Notes: a model not told the origin generated them from the letters alone. 64,000 nt of DNA from Hyphomicrobiales bacterium (GCA_017305455.1 JAFKKO010000112.1:62001-126000); one strand, 5' to 3'. Numbered from the stretch's first letter, positions 36,758 to 46,568 are shown. A program made the numbers and translations.

Positions 36758-37207
36758 TCACCCCTCCGCACTCTCGCGCTTCATCAGATTGTCGCGCAGC
36801 GCGGCCACGGGCCGCCGGAGCTTGCCGAACTCCTCCGGCGGCTGGCCGCAGGCCTGTTGCAGGGGCTCTGCATCGCCTTCCGGCGCAGTTTGTGGCCGGC
36901 GTCGGTCAGGCTGACACCACCGCCGTTCGTGCTTCGGATCGCGGGGGGCACTGCAGATAGCCCATCTCCTCAGCTTCTTCAGAAATCGGCGTCAGGGTGT
37001 TGGTTTCGAGAAACAGCTTGTCACCGAAGCTTCCGACGATCCAATTGCCCTCCTCTCCAGCCCCATGATGGCGATGTATGGGGTGTAGGTGATGCCGAGC
37101 GGCGCAAGGCTCGCCTTATATGTCCGGCCGAAGGCGAGATTGGCCGAATACACCGCAAAGTACAGGAAATTCGATAGATGACGGTTGGAGGTCGTGGCAG
37201 CGCCCGC
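36758..37207 (-). pseudogene. Decayed OhrR/MarR-family regulator
   Basis: Nucleotide-level alignment by eye with the intact gene at 49280-49747 runs through the whole length, with clear identity in long blocks such as the helix-turn-helix and the C-terminal coding part. Several indels break the frame. The N-terminal frame (37207 to about 37050) still reads LYFAVYSANLAFGRTYK and GITYTPYIAIM, then shifts. The initiating CAT of the intact copy is CGC here, so the start is lost. The position of the redox-sensing Cys is Tyr. It is non-functional as a sensor. Confidence 0.85.
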
Positions 37208-37469
37208 GCTGTAAATACAGACTTTCATCGCTCTCTTTACGAATTTCAGAAGAGAAATTGGCGAATGTCCGGTAAGTCCGGTATGTGGGTGCTTGTCGCA
37301 AATGATCTCAACGTGACACATTAAAAGGCCTCGCGGCGCTCCCAAGCCGGACGGCCGGTCTGTTTTTCATTTTCTTCTTTTTTCGTTCGCGCCATCGCGA
37401 GAGTATGACGGCAACTCCCAAAGGTGAAAACGCGATACGATTAGAGCGGCTATCGGAAAGAATCTCAAA
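37208..37469. other. Intergenic region before the second polysaccharide locus
   Basis: 262 bp with no gene seen. It marks the composition change: GC-rich pseudogene DNA to the left and visibly lower-GC genes to the right. A pyrimidine-rich run (37364-37388, TTTTTCATTTTCTTCTTTTTTCG) stands out. GGAAAG about 10 bp before 37470 is a plausible ribosome site. Confidence 0.35.
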
Positions 37470-38465
37470 ATGCATTTGGAACGCCCAAAACATATTGCGC
37501 TTATTTCGCCTGTTTATAATGACTGGAAATCATTCATCGTTTTGGCCCGTGAAATTCAAGCCACGATCAATCGGTCCGAGGCTTCGATCGACATCTTTGC
37601 AATTGATGACAGTTCTACAGAGGACAGCCGGGAAATTATCGATTCCGTGAATGACCTGCATATTGGGATCAGTCTAGTGAGGCTGTCTTGCAATCTCGGG
37701 CATCAGAGAGCAATCGCAGTCGGTCTCTCACTCGTAAACGAACTCGATTATGACGCCGTGATCGTAATGGATAGCGACGGCGAGGATTTGCCATCCGACA
37801 TTCCGGCAATGCTTCATGCACATGACGATAATCCGGACGCCATCATCGTCGCTCGGCGCGCACAGAGATCGGAAGGCCGCGTCTTCCGATCTGGCTATGT
37901 GGCCTTTAAAATGGTCTTCCGGATACTGACAGGAAAAGTAATTGACTTTGGAAATTTCTGCCTGATCCCGCGTCGCCGGGTCAACCAGCTAACGAGCATG
38001 TCGGAGTTATGGAATCATCTCGCCGCTACAATCGTGCGGGCCAAGATACCCCTGGTCCGTCTTTCCACAAAACGCGGAACACGTTATGCAGGGCGCTCAC
38101 ATATGAGCGTTGTTACATTGGTCCAGCACGGCATCAGCGCCATGTCGGTTTTCGGCGACGTGCTATTCGTGCGATTGAGCGTGTTGGCGGGGCTATTGCT
38201 CACTGCCGCCATCGCAGTGGCGACGACCGCGCTTATAATTCGGCTCTTCAGCACACTGGCAGTGCCTGGATGGGCAACCCTCGTCGTCGGTCTTTCCGCG
38301 CTAGCGATCGTCCAAGCGCTATCTTCACTTCTGGTGGCAACGATGCTGGCGATGTCGAACCGCTCGACCTATACTTTCATTCCCAAACTACACGCAAAGT
38401 CGTTCGTCGATCAGATTATAACCCTGGGAAGCAATGAGCAGCGCGTACACTTACGAGGGGTCTGA
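37470..38465 (+). CDS. Membrane-anchored family 2 glycosyltransferase (GtrB/DPM1-like)
   Basis: 331 residues. The GT-A domain has ISPVYNDW (12-19), AIDDSSTED (44-52), NLGHQRAIAVG (75-85) and the metal site DSDGED (101-106). Two hydrophobic helices near 235-265 and 275-300 follow, as in GtrB/DPM-like enzymes that load a sugar onto polyprenyl phosphate. It is paired downstream with a GT-C-type protein that could use such a lipid-linked sugar. Base composition is lower in GC than neighbouring loci, a sign of transfer. Confidence 0.9.
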   Translation: MHLERPKHIALISPVYNDWKSFIVLAREIQATINRSEASIDIFAIDDSSTEDSREIIDSVNDLHIGISLVRLSCNLGHQRAIAVGLSLVNELDYDAVIVMDSDGEDLPSDIPAMLHAHDDNPDAIIVARRAQRSEGRVFRSGYVAFKMVFRILTGKVIDFGNFCLIPRRRVNQLTSMSELWNHLAATIVRAKIPLVRLSTKRGTRYAGRSHMSVVTLVQHGISAMSVFGDVLFVRLSVLAGLLLTAAIAVATTALIIRLFSTLAVPGWATLVVGLSALAIVQALSSLLVATMLAMSNRSTYTFIPKLHAKSFVDQIITLGSNEQRVHLRGV

Positions 38466-39147
38466 ACTCGAACTGTTTTCCAAGGCCCATAACTGGAAAA
38501 CATACTGGAGCTCGTTCCTTCATTCATATCTTGGCGAGGACGTGCTCGACGTCGGGGCTGGAATTGGCGCCACCGCCGCCGTGCTCTGCGGCAATGCCCA
38601 GAAGTCGTGGACTGCCCTTGAGCCGGATAAGAATCTCGCGACCGGGTTGTTGGAACGGCAGCGGGCGCAGTCCGTGCCCGCAAGCTGCACCGTCCGCGTA
38701 GGAACGATATCGGACCTTGGAGCATCGGAGCTGTTTGACAGCGTCCTATATATCGACGTGCTCGAGCACATCGGAGACGACCATAAGGAATTTAACAGCG
38801 CGGCTCAACACCTCAAACCTGATGGCCATCTTATCGTCCTAGCTCCCGCACACCAGTTTCTGTTCTCTCCGTTCGACAAATCAGTCGGTCACTACAGGCG
38901 ATATGACATCAGATCGATGGCAGCGTTGCATGCTGACGGCCTCAAGCCGATCAAGCTCCACTATCTTGACGCCATGGGAATGATTGCAAGCTCTGCAAAT
39001 CGTTTCCTTCTACGCTCCGGCATGCCCACAGCCTCGCAGATCGCAATCTGGGATCGGCTGATGGTACCGACATCCCGCATCATTGATCCATTGTTGGGAT
39101 ACAGACTCGGCAAATCGATCCTGGGTATCTGGCAAAAACACCTATGA
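38434..39147 (+). CDS. Class I SAM-dependent methyltransferase
   Basis: 237 residues with the SAM motif VLDVGAGIGATAAVL (about 37-51), EPDK at the end of strand 2, and SVLYIDVLEHIGDD (about 106-119) at the active-site edge. HYRRYD (about 154-159) matches the domain-23 subgroup often linked to cell-surface glycans. The start overlaps the GT2 gene by 32 bp and the stop overlaps the next gene as ATGA, so the three form one operon. GC content is lower than the surroundings. Target unknown. Confidence 0.88.
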   Translation: MSSAYTYEGSELELFSKAHNWKTYWSSFLHSYLGEDVLDVGAGIGATAAVLCGNAQKSWTALEPDKNLATGLLERQRAQSVPASCTVRVGTISDLGASELFDSVLYIDVLEHIGDDHKEFNSAAQHLKPDGHLIVLAPAHQFLFSPFDKSVGHYRRYDIRSMAALHADGLKPIKLHYLDAMGMIASSANRFLLRSGMPTASQIAIWDRLMVPTSRIIDPLLGYRLGKSILGIWQKHL

Positions 39148-40529
39148 CGTTGGCGACATCCCCAAAAGAAAACATGAACGAAGCCGGGAGGGTTGTTTCC
39201 GTCTTTTCTGCGGCCGTACTCGCGACCGTGGTCATCGCCGCTACTGCGCTCTATGCGAACATAAACAAGCCGATCTGGATCGATGAGTTTCTGCATTTCG
39301 CCTTCGGCGCATACGGATCGACTGGCGAAGCATGGAGAGTGATTACCGCCAGCATAAATTCCATTAACTTCAACCAGACCGGCGTATACATGATCGTCGA
39401 CTTCTGGCTTTTGAAAATTTTTGGCGCGTCAGCCTTCTGGCTCAGGGCGCCGAGCATCCTGGGCGGACTTCTGTTGTTTGCCGGGGCGATTTGCGTGCTG
39501 CGCGCAAAGCGTTTCAACTTGCTTTGGCAGATAACGATCGTTCTGCTGTTGATGCGGCAATCGAATGTCAGCACCTTTATTGGCGAAGCACGGCCCTATA
39601 TGCCGTTGGCAGGCTGCGCCGTCTTTACTCTCGCATACTATTTAACGCCGCCAGTTGAACAAAATCTATTCTTCAAAGTGTGCGGCGTCCTCGCCGTATG
39701 CATCGGCTCGTCGATGCATCCTTATTTTTTGTTTTATTACTGCGCCATCATCGCGTTGACTTACTGTGATGCAATCTCGTGGAACTGGCGCAACTGTTCT
39801 GTCCGAGGGATTTCGCGCCACTGCAAGCCGGCTCTGTTTGCCGCAGCATTATGCATTTACTTCAATATAGGCGCCCTCACCTGGATTCCCCGGCAGCCAA
39901 CGCTATCGTTCGATCCTTTCCAATGGATCAAAGCAGAAGCCCTCCTCGGCGTTGGCATCTATACCCACTTCGAGTTCTTTTTAGGTCCCAACGCACTTCC
40001 GTTGTGGCTGCGCATGGTCTTTGCGACGATCATATTCTGTACGATTGTAATCCTAATCATTGTCAGCCCGAGATTGCGCCCCGCGCTAGCGACCCCGCTG
40101 GCGCTCGTAATCGGCTCTCTAGTCTTGTCTGCGCTTCTTTCGATGATGTCGTACCGATCGCACTACTGGATACTGCAGAGACAATGGATTGCCTCCGTCG
40201 CCCTTACCTGCATCGGTTCGGTCTGGCTGTGCGCGGCCATCGCAAATGCAATGCCGACCAGAGCAAGAATGGCCGCGATAGCGCTGGTCTCGGCCTTCGC
40301 CCTGCTTCGAGGAGAGCAGGCGGCCCGTCAACAGATTGATAAAATCGCTCAATGGCGGCTGGAGCAGGCCGAGCTTGCCAGGGTTCCTGCGGAGCAGATC
40401 GCGCGCGATCGCGGCAGCACGAAGCCAGAGGAGTTTGTCTCTCTCGCCAACCAGAACATCCGGTCGGGCGGTCCAGTTTGGCCGCTCTTCATGAAGTATT
40501 ATGCTCAGGCGGGGGTATCAGGAAATTAA
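39144..40529 (+). CDS. GT-C-type integral membrane glycosyltransferase
   Basis: 461 residues with about 10-11 membrane helices. The first periplasmic loop after helix 1 contains NKPIWIDEFLHF (about 35-46), whose Asp-Glu pair is the GT-C catalytic position. GEARPYMPLAG (about 149-159) is typical of the ArnT/PMT-like group. It would transfer a sugar from a polyprenyl-phosphate donor to a periplasmic acceptor, using a donor perhaps made by the GtrB-like enzyme two genes upstream. It overlaps the methyltransferase stop as ATGA. Confidence 0.82.
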   Translation: MTLATSPKENMNEAGRVVSVFSAAVLATVVIAATALYANINKPIWIDEFLHFAFGAYGSTGEAWRVITASINSINFNQTGVYMIVDFWLLKIFGASAFWLRAPSILGGLLLFAGAICVLRAKRFNLLWQITIVLLLMRQSNVSTFIGEARPYMPLAGCAVFTLAYYLTPPVEQNLFFKVCGVLAVCIGSSMHPYFLFYYCAIIALTYCDAISWNWRNCSVRGISRHCKPALFAAALCIYFNIGALTWIPRQPTLSFDPFQWIKAEALLGVGIYTHFEFFLGPNALPLWLRMVFATIIFCTIVILIIVSPRLRPALATPLALVIGSLVLSALLSMMSYRSHYWILQRQWIASVALTCIGSVWLCAAIANAMPTRARMAAIALVSAFALLRGEQAARQQIDKIAQWRLEQAELARVPAEQIARDRGSTKPEEFVSLANQNIRSGGPVWPLFMKYYAQAGVSGN

Positions 40530-40598
40530 AGCCGGCTGACAGCAATATCGAGCCGATCGCCTTTTCCGACATCATGCCGAGTACAGCATCGCCAATAT

Positions 40599-41579
40599 CT
40601 ACGTTCCGTTTTCCAGCCGCTCCCTCAAGACCTTGTCTTTCAACAGATCATCAAAATAAGCGATGGTCTTTTGCAATCCGTCGCGCAACGGCGTTGTCGG
40701 CTGCCAGCCGATCTCGGCTTTCGCCTTGCTGATATCCGGCTGGCGCCGCCGCGGATCGTCGCTGGGAAGCGGCCGGTGCACCAGCGCCGATCGCGACCCG
40801 GTCAGATCGATTACCAATTCAGCCAGCTCGCGCATGGTGAACTCGACCGGATTTCCAAGATTGATCGGCCCCGTGACATCGTCTCCGCTGGCCATCAAAC
40901 GGATAAAGCCATCGACGAGATCGTCGACATAGCAAAACGAGCGCGACTGCGTGCCGTCGCCATAAAGCGTGATGCCTTTTCCGAGAAGCGCCTGAACGAT
41001 GAAATTGGAGACGACCCGTCCGTCATTCGGATGCATGCGCGGGCCGTAGGTATTGAAGATACGCGCTACCTTGATGCGCAGGCGGTGCTGGCGCCAGTAA
41101 TCGAAGAACAACGTCTCCGCGCAGCGCTTGCCTTCATCGTAGCATGACCGCACACCGACCGGATTGACGTTACCCCAATAGTCTTCGGTTTGCGGATGAA
41201 TGCCCGGATCTCCGTAAACCTCCGACGTCGATGCCTGGAAAATCCTGGCCTTCAACCGCTTCGCAAGACCAAGCATGTTGATCGCGCCGTGCACGCTGGT
41301 CTTCGTGGTCTGCACGGGATCGGTCTGATAATGGATCGGCGAGGCCGGACACGCGAGGTTGTAGATCTGGTCCACTTCCACATACAGCGGAAACGTGACG
41401 TCATGCCGGATGATCTCGAAACGCGGATGCCCGAGCAGCGTCTCGATATTGTGCCGCGTTCCCGTGAAGAAATTATCGGCGCAAACGACGTTGGCGCCCG
41501 CGGCGATCAGCCGTTCGCACAAATGCGAGCCGAGAAAGCCGGCGCCGCCGGTGACGAGAATACGGTTTTCGAGATGCAT
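40599..41579 (-). CDS. UDP-glucuronate decarboxylase (UDP-xylose synthase)
   Basis: 326 residues, an extended SDR with GGAGFLG (11-17), the STSEVYG active-site strand with S119/E120, and Y147/K151 in CYDEGK. ACPASP-HYQ (about 77-84) and [19 protein letters not shown] are distinctive of UXS enzymes. It oxidises and decarboxylates UDP-GlcA to UDP-xylose in the cytoplasm. No UDP-glucose dehydrogenase is present in the window, so UDP-GlcA must come from elsewhere. It is minus-strand and precedes, at some distance, the fused glycosyltransferase gene. Confidence 0.93.
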   Translation of the reverse strand: MHLENRILVTGGAGFLGSHLCERLIAAGANVVCADNFFTGTRHNIETLLGHPRFEIIRHDVTFPLYVEVDQIYNLACPASPIHYQTDPVQTTKTSVHGAINMLGLAKRLKARIFQASTSEVYGDPGIHPQTEDYWGNVNPVGVRSCYDEGKRCAETLFFDYWRQHRLRIKVARIFNTYGPRMHPNDGRVVSNFIVQALLGKGITLYGDGTQSRSFCYVDDLVDGFIRLMASGDDVTGPINLGNPVEFTMRELAELVIDLTGSRSALVHRPLPSDDPRRRQPDISKAKAEIGWQPTTPLRDGLQKTIAYFDDLLKDKVLRERLENGT

Positions 41580-41723
41580 GGAAACAACGCCTTCCTCTCA
41601 GATCGCCAACTCAAAAGAACGCCGGTTCGATATTGGTGATGCCCACAACGGATAGTCCGGATCGCATCTCACCACGCCGCACAGGGGATGAGCTGCATTG
41701 AAAATGCCCCGCGAAAGCTGCCG

Positions 41724-43772
41724 CTATGAGGTCGCATGGCGCCCCTCTCTAATCTCATCACCTTGCGGCAGCATCCCTTCCACGACCTTCCAAACGTTAT
41801 CCGTCGCGATATCGCCGATGCATCGGCCCGGCTCGTCCGGCTGACGCGGATAGACGCACTGCCAGTTGCAATGATAGCAGGACATCGGTTGATGCACGAT
41901 CCTGAGGTTGCCGGACGGCGAATCCACCTCCGCGGGATAGGGAAAAAACCTGCCGAAATGCCCGCCGCCAAGAATCACGGCCGCAGGCTTTCCGAGAGAG
42001 GCGGCGATATGGGCGGCTCCGGTGTCGTTGGTGATCACGAACCGCGCGTCCGCGAGCACGCCAGCCAGTTCGGACAGGCTGGTCCGGCCGCAGGCGTTCT
42101 CCATCGGGATATCTCCGGCCCTCTTCATCACGTCTTCCGCAATCGTCGAATCTGACACGCCGCCGCAAATGATGCACGACCAGCCCGTCCGGGCATGGAT
42201 GCGCGCGGCGATCTCGGCAAAACGCTCCGCGGGCCATCGCCGGATCGGGGAAGCGGCACCGGGAAACACAACAAAATAGTCGCCCGACCCGGCAAGCCAG
42301 GCGGGACGCTCGATCATCGCGGCATCGAGAGGCGGAATTCGCAAACCACCTGTCGCACCGAACTGCCGGGCGAACGCCCAGTTTTTTTCCATGTCATGGA
42401 CAAGGGTCTCGCTGTCGGAGACGAGGCGGGTGTACCAGCGATCGGTGAATCTTTTCACCACAGACTGGGCGTTGGATAAATCGCCGGTGTGGCCGATGCG
42501 CCGCGCGGCGCCGGTCGCCCTCACCAGAAAATCGTCGATCCAGGGACACCGCGAAAAAATGGCATTGATCGCGACGCCGAACCGTCGCCTCGCAATCTTC
42601 CGATACACCGTCCTGCGATACGCATGGTCTCGCAGAAGCCGCCCCGGCTCGACGGCCATCACTTCGTCGAAAAGGCCCGTCCGCTCCGCGAACGTGCTCC
42701 ACATCTGCGTGGCGATCAGGGTGAGATGATAGTCCGGCCGCGGGTAATGCGCGCGTATTGTCCGCGCGCCGTCGAGCCACAGGATAAAGTCACCGATATT
42801 GTCGGTGCGGACGATCGCGACGCTCTTGTGCTTCCGGGACAACAGCGAAAAAGGCGCAATGGCCGCGTACAGATCGGCAAAGCGCATTAAAAGAGCCACC
42901 GCGTACCTGGGCAGCCTGACGGCGGATTCCATCACCTGGCGAACAGGATCGGGAATGAGGGTCAATGCCCGCCAAAGCGCACGGCGCGGGCTGACCGCCG
43001 GGACAATGATCCGGGGCAGCATCAGCCACTGGGAATTGCGGATCGAATAATAGGCCGGATTAAAATTCCGAAACTGATCCTTCGCCAGTTTCCGGTTTAC
43101 GTCGGCTTCAGGACCATCCCACGCTTGACCGCGACGCTGGGCTACATGCGCGTAATCGTGATTCTGATGGATCGGCTTCACCACCTTGGACAAGTCCACG
43201 ATCGGGACGTCATGGCTCAGCAGATATTTGATCAGGTAATTGTCCCATGCAGGACGGCCGATCGCAAAGGGCGGCAAGGAGCCGATGGCCCCGCGGCGAA
43301 ATGCGAAATAATCGTGGGCGACCTCGGCGTGCTGATGCCCGCTGCTCTCGACCAGAGCGCGAATTTTCTTCGTCCATTCCTCCGTCCAGCGATCGATCGG
43401 CGCGTCCCAATCGAGATCCCAGCGCCGCCCTACGGCAGCGAAAGTTTTCCACTTCGACAGCCGTTCAAGGGCCGCAGGGAAATCAGGCAGCAGAATGATG
43501 TCGCCGTTGATGTAACAGACGACGGAGTGCGCGCCGACCTTCTGCGCCTCGGCAAACATTTCGCTGATCAGCGGCGTGCCGAATTCGTTGCAGGCGATAT
43601 CGGGAATGTAGTTGGCGTTGACCTCGGCGAGAACACCGGCATCGCCGCTCACCTCTCCGAACACGATGATCTCGCAATCCGGCACGGAAGACCGCCAGCT
43701 GCGCAGCGCATTACGCTGCTGGATCGCGGTCGTGCCGTCAAACGGCTTGAGAGATGTAAAGAATGTGATCAC
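41724..43772 (-). CDS. Two-domain glycosyltransferase: GT-A-like N-terminus fused to a GT9 heptosyltransferase-like C-terminus
   Basis: 682 residues in one frame. Residues 1 to about 260 look GT-A-like: ITFFTSLKPF, IIVFGEV, VVCYINGDIILLPDF (acidic NGD as metal site) and YDYFAFRR-like sequence. Residues about 325-670 are a family 9 glycosyltransferase: AIVRTDNIGDFILW, FVVFPGAASPIRRWPAERFAEIA, FVITNDTGAAHIAASLGKP, then CYHCNWQCVYP near the end, a Cys motif common in this subgroup. Two sugars may be added by one protein. The start overlaps the upstream gene as ATGA. Confidence 0.85.
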   Translation of the reverse strand: MITFFTSLKPFDGTTAIQQRNALRSWRSSVPDCEIIVFGEVSGDAGVLAEVNANYIPDIACNEFGTPLISEMFAEAQKVGAHSVVCYINGDIILLPDFPAALERLSKWKTFAAVGRRWDLDWDAPIDRWTEEWTKKIRALVESSGHQHAEVAHDYFAFRRGAIGSLPPFAIGRPAWDNYLIKYLLSHDVPIVDLSKVVKPIHQNHDYAHVAQRRGQAWDGPEADVNRKLAKDQFRNFNPAYYSIRNSQWLMLPRIIVPAVSPRRALWRALTLIPDPVRQVMESAVRLPRYAVALLMRFADLYAAIAPFSLLSRKHKSVAIVRTDNIGDFILWLDGARTIRAHYPRPDYHLTLIATQMWSTFAERTGLFDEVMAVEPGRLLRDHAYRRTVYRKIARRRFGVAINAIFSRCPWIDDFLVRATGAARRIGHTGDLSNAQSVVKRFTDRWYTRLVSDSETLVHDMEKNWAFARQFGATGGLRIPPLDAAMIERPAWLAGSGDYFVVFPGAASPIRRWPAERFAEIAARIHARTGWSCIICGGVSDSTIAEDVMKRAGDIPMENACGRTSLSELAGVLADARFVITNDTGAAHIAASLGKPAAVILGGGHFGRFFPYPAEVDSPSGNLRIVHQPMSCYHCNWQCVYPRQPDEPGRCIGDIATDNVWKVVEGMLPQGDEIREGRHATS

Positions 43773-44806
43773 CCGCGCCTCGAATCAGCTCCCGAGCTCG
43801 CCGTTTGGCCAGCCCGTCGGACGAAACGGGCCGCCGCGCGCAGCGGACGCCAAAGTCCGATTCGTTCCAGCAGCGGCTGCGCCCGCAGCACCCGCAGGCG
43901 GATACGGGTCAGTCCATCTGAAATAACGCCCTGTTCGGAGATGTTGTGCAGATAGAGCTTCTCGAAATCGTCGGCGGCCTTGTTGGGCTCGATCAGATTC
44001 GGATGCTTCAAGGGAAATTTCATCGACGCGGCCGGAACGAGATAACGGCGGTCGACCTCAAGCGTATGTGTCGCCGCTTCGCCAAAACCGATGTTCGTGA
44101 CAAGATTCACATCGGGAGCAACACACAGCCCACCGCCGGCCAGAACGCAATACAGCCACTGATAGTCCCAGGTATCGATCCTGCCTGCGGAGACCTCGTC
44201 GAAACAATGCTCCCAATAGCGTTCCAGGATCTGGTTGCCGGTAATCTTTCCAAGCCATGGCGTCCCGCGCCGGCGAGGCCAGTCGGACATTGAATAATCG
44301 AAATTCCGCCAGGCCCGGCGCCAGGTTGCCCATCCCCAGCAATGCGGAAAGCGCGAGAAGTAATAGCTGTCGGCGGTCCGGCTCACGCCATTCTGAAAGT
44401 TGTTGCCGGAGATCATCGCGATGCGCCGGTCATCGCGGTAGCGATGCAGCAGCTCCGTGCAATAGGGAAAGAACGTTGGATCGGCGAGGCAGTCGTCTTC
44501 GAGAATGACCGCCTCCTCTACCAGACTGAACGCCCAGTCGAGGCCGCTCGCGACACGCTTGCCGCATCCCATATTGGCTTCGGAGAAATTCTTCTGCACG
44601 TCGCATGGCCAGTCGACAGCGTCCACGACCGCGCGCGTCGCCGCGCAGAGCTCGGCTTCGCCCGCGCGACCGGCACGAGGACCATCCGCCACGACAAGGA
44701 GCCGGGCCGGCCGGGCCGCGCGGATCGCCTCGAAGGTGCGGGCGGTTGGCTCCGGCCGGTTAAAGATCAGGAAAACAATCGCCAGATCGTTCATTTCAGT
44801 TTCCAT
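43769..44806 (-). CDS. Glycosyltransferase-like protein (HlpA-annotated GT2 relative)
   Basis: 345 residues; Met5 is an alternative start. IVFLIFNRPEPTARTFEAI opens the domain, with VVADGP as first acidic loop and AVILEDDCLADPTFF (about 100-114) as the DxD site. YYFSRFPHCWGWATWRRAW (about 148-166) is a hallmark of a nucleotide-sugar transferase group often misnamed hemolysin-like. It likely adds a sugar to the ABC-dependent glycan. It lies between a methyltransferase gene upstream and the two-domain transferase downstream, which it overlaps as ATGA. Confidence 0.82.
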   Translation of the reverse strand: METEMNDLAIVFLIFNRPEPTARTFEAIRAARPARLLVVADGPRAGRAGEAELCAATRAVVDAVDWPCDVQKNFSEANMGCGKRVASGLDWAFSLVEEAVILEDDCLADPTFFPYCTELLHRYRDDRRIAMISGNNFQNGVSRTADSYYFSRFPHCWGWATWRRAWRNFDYSMSDWPRRRGTPWLGKITGNQILERYWEHCFDEVSAGRIDTWDYQWLYCVLAGGGLCVAPDVNLVTNIGFGEAATHTLEVDRRYLVPAASMKFPLKHPNLIEPNKAADDFEKLYLHNISEQGVISDGLTRIRLRVLRAQPLLERIGLWRPLRAAARFVRRAGQTASSGADSRRG

Positions 44807-44823
44807 ATGGCGCGTCGACGCAC

Positions 44824-45642
44824 TTATTCAGTGTCATTGATCCTGCCGCCCCCAAGACTAAGCGCGTGATCGCGCTGGATATGGCGCCATGTCGGCAATG
44901 CCTCGATGACGATGCGCGAACATAGCAGCACTCGGCTTGACAAGCTTCTGCGCACCATCCGGGACAAGTTGCGACCGAGAGGCTGCCGGGTAAAAAGGTG
45001 CCATCCGCCGACAGAGACTAGCGAATAGCCAAACCTCGCAGCAATCATCTGCAACGCTTGTGGGGAATAAAAGAAGACATGCTGTCCCGTACTTGGAGAA
45101 AGATACCACCAGTCCTGCTGATAGGCTGGCGAATAAGGCTCCGTGCTCGCAAAAAAGGTTTCCGGAGCAAGCCGGAAAATGGCCTCCAGATCCTTGCCCG
45201 GCTCTGGAAGATGCTCAAGCAACTCAAACGAGCTGACCATATTGAAGGAGCCAGGGACCAATTGCTCCTTCTCTGTCTTAAAACTCAACGCATATTCGCT
45301 GGTCCCATAAGAATCATAGGTCCAAGCATCGATTCCGATATCCCTGAGAAGACGACACAACAAGCCGCTGCCGCCGCCAAAATCCAGCAGCCTGACTTCC
45401 CTCATCCGCAACAGGCGAAGCAAAACCCAGATGGCCGCGCGGCAAGTCAGACATCGTCCTACTGCACCCACGTCGCTTTTGGTGAGCGAGGTCTCATAAG
45501 CCTCAGCGAGCCAGAACGGCTGCTCGGTTTGCAGACTTCCGCATTTGTCGCAGCGATAATAAGCGACATCGTGCTTATTCAGCACCAGCAAATTGAACTG
45601 CTTCGTCAGCGGCCCCGAACATAGCCTACATAAGTGCATCAA
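44824..45642 (-). CDS. Methyltransferase with N-terminal zinc ribbon
   Basis: 272 residues. Two CxxC pairs (C5/C8 and C31/C34) at the N-terminus suggest a zinc site. The SAM core follows with LLDFGGGSGLLCRLL, an acidic YDSYG at strand 2, and MVSSFELLEHLPEP at the active-site edge. The last 60 residues are basic. It probably methylates a sugar, perhaps as terminal cap of the exported chain. It overlaps the FkbM gene by 4 bp. GC content is lower than average for the window. Confidence 0.85.
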   Translation of the reverse strand: MMHLCRLCSGPLTKQFNLLVLNKHDVAYYRCDKCGSLQTEQPFWLAEAYETSLTKSDVGAVGRCLTCRAAIWVLLRLLRMREVRLLDFGGGSGLLCRLLRDIGIDAWTYDSYGTSEYALSFKTEKEQLVPGSFNMVSSFELLEHLPEPGKDLEAIFRLAPETFFASTEPYSPAYQQDWWYLSPSTGQHVFFYSPQALQMIAARFGYSLVSVGGWHLFTRQPLGRNLSRMVRRSLSSRVLLCSRIVIEALPTWRHIQRDHALSLGGGRINDTE

Positions 45643-46565
45643 CTGCCCCCGGCCGGTACACTGAGCGAATCGGATTTCGCTGACGAGGTTTTGGATGCTG
45701 GCTTCGAAAGCAACGAGAAATCAGCGCTATCGTGCACACAAACAATATTCTGAAACGCAAATATCTCATGAAGCACCGGCCTGTAGTCGGTAATATCGAC
45801 GGCCCCCTCCGGCAACAGCCGATAAAATCGATATGAACCGAGAATGCCGAGATAGTCGCGCATGAACGTTCTTGAGATGACGTTCATTTCGTTGAACTCA
45901 AACTGCACAACTTTAATGCGCCCTGCCCTGATAAGAGATTCGGCGCCGCGCAAGACAGCCAGTTCGTGACCTTCTGTATCTATTTTCAGAAGATCGATTT
46001 GATCAATTCCCAGTCTTGCAACGATGCGATCAAGAGTTTCGCACTCTACTTCCTGGCCCCGCGCCTCTTTCTTATGAATGCTCGTAAAGACTTCGGAGTA
46101 CAGCGAAGCATGCTCGGAACCGTCTTCGTCCGTGTAATCGAACAGGGTCAGTGAGCCTGGCTTATCTCCGAGCGCCAACTGGTATGCAAACAGATTAGGT
46201 CCGGTTTCCTTTTCGAGAATCTGGAAATTCATGGGATGCGGCTCGAAGGCGTGCACGATCGCACTCGGAGCGACCCCATGCACCAGTCGTGCATAGTCTC
46301 CCTTATTGGCACCGACATCGAAGACGACAGCACTTGTCCTGTTGCGAAGGCATCGTTCAAGAAAGTTCTGCTCGCCCGTTTGATAGGTGGATTCGTAGTT
46401 AAGAACTCCCATGGCGTGAAGGCCATGAAAGAAAAGCTCATCAGGAGCAATTTGGTTCGTAATGCGGTCGAGAGCGCGCTTGTAAGTTTGCGGGGATAGA
46501 CGTCGAACGATCCGGAGCAATGTTGCAACCGTCCATGCAATGACCGCAGCAAAATATAGTTGCAT
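45639..46565 (-). CDS. FkbM family methyltransferase
   Basis: 308 residues with an N-terminal hydrophobic helix (about 5-20) and the FkbM SAM motif VVFDVGANKGDYARL (80-94), HAFEPHP at strand 2, LLKIDTEGHELAVLRGA in the centre (about 193-209) and VQFEFNE. FkbM enzymes O-methylate sugars or peptides. Adjacent to wzt, it may cap the non-reducing end recognised by the transporter's C-terminal domain; that is inference. Lower GC than its neighbours. It starts 3 bp after the wzt stop region. Confidence 0.9.
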   Translation of the reverse strand: MQLYFAAVIAWTVATLLRIVRRLSPQTYKRALDRITNQIAPDELFFHGLHAMGVLNYESTYQTGEQNFLERCLRNRTSAVVFDVGANKGDYARLVHGVAPSAIVHAFEPHPMNFQILEKETGPNLFAYQLALGDKPGSLTLFDYTDEDGSEHASLYSEVFTSIHKKEARGQEVECETLDRIVARLGIDQIDLLKIDTEGHELAVLRGAESLIRAGRIKVVQFEFNEMNVISRTFMRDYLGILGSYRFYRLLPEGAVDITDYRPVLHEIFAFQNIVCVHDSADFSLLSKPASKTSSAKSDSLSVPAGGS

Positions 46566-46568
46566 CCT

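Noticed and set aside
37364..37388. Pyrimidine-rich run as intrinsic terminator
   Set aside because: No stable GC stem directly precedes the run in the orientation needed for either flanking gene.
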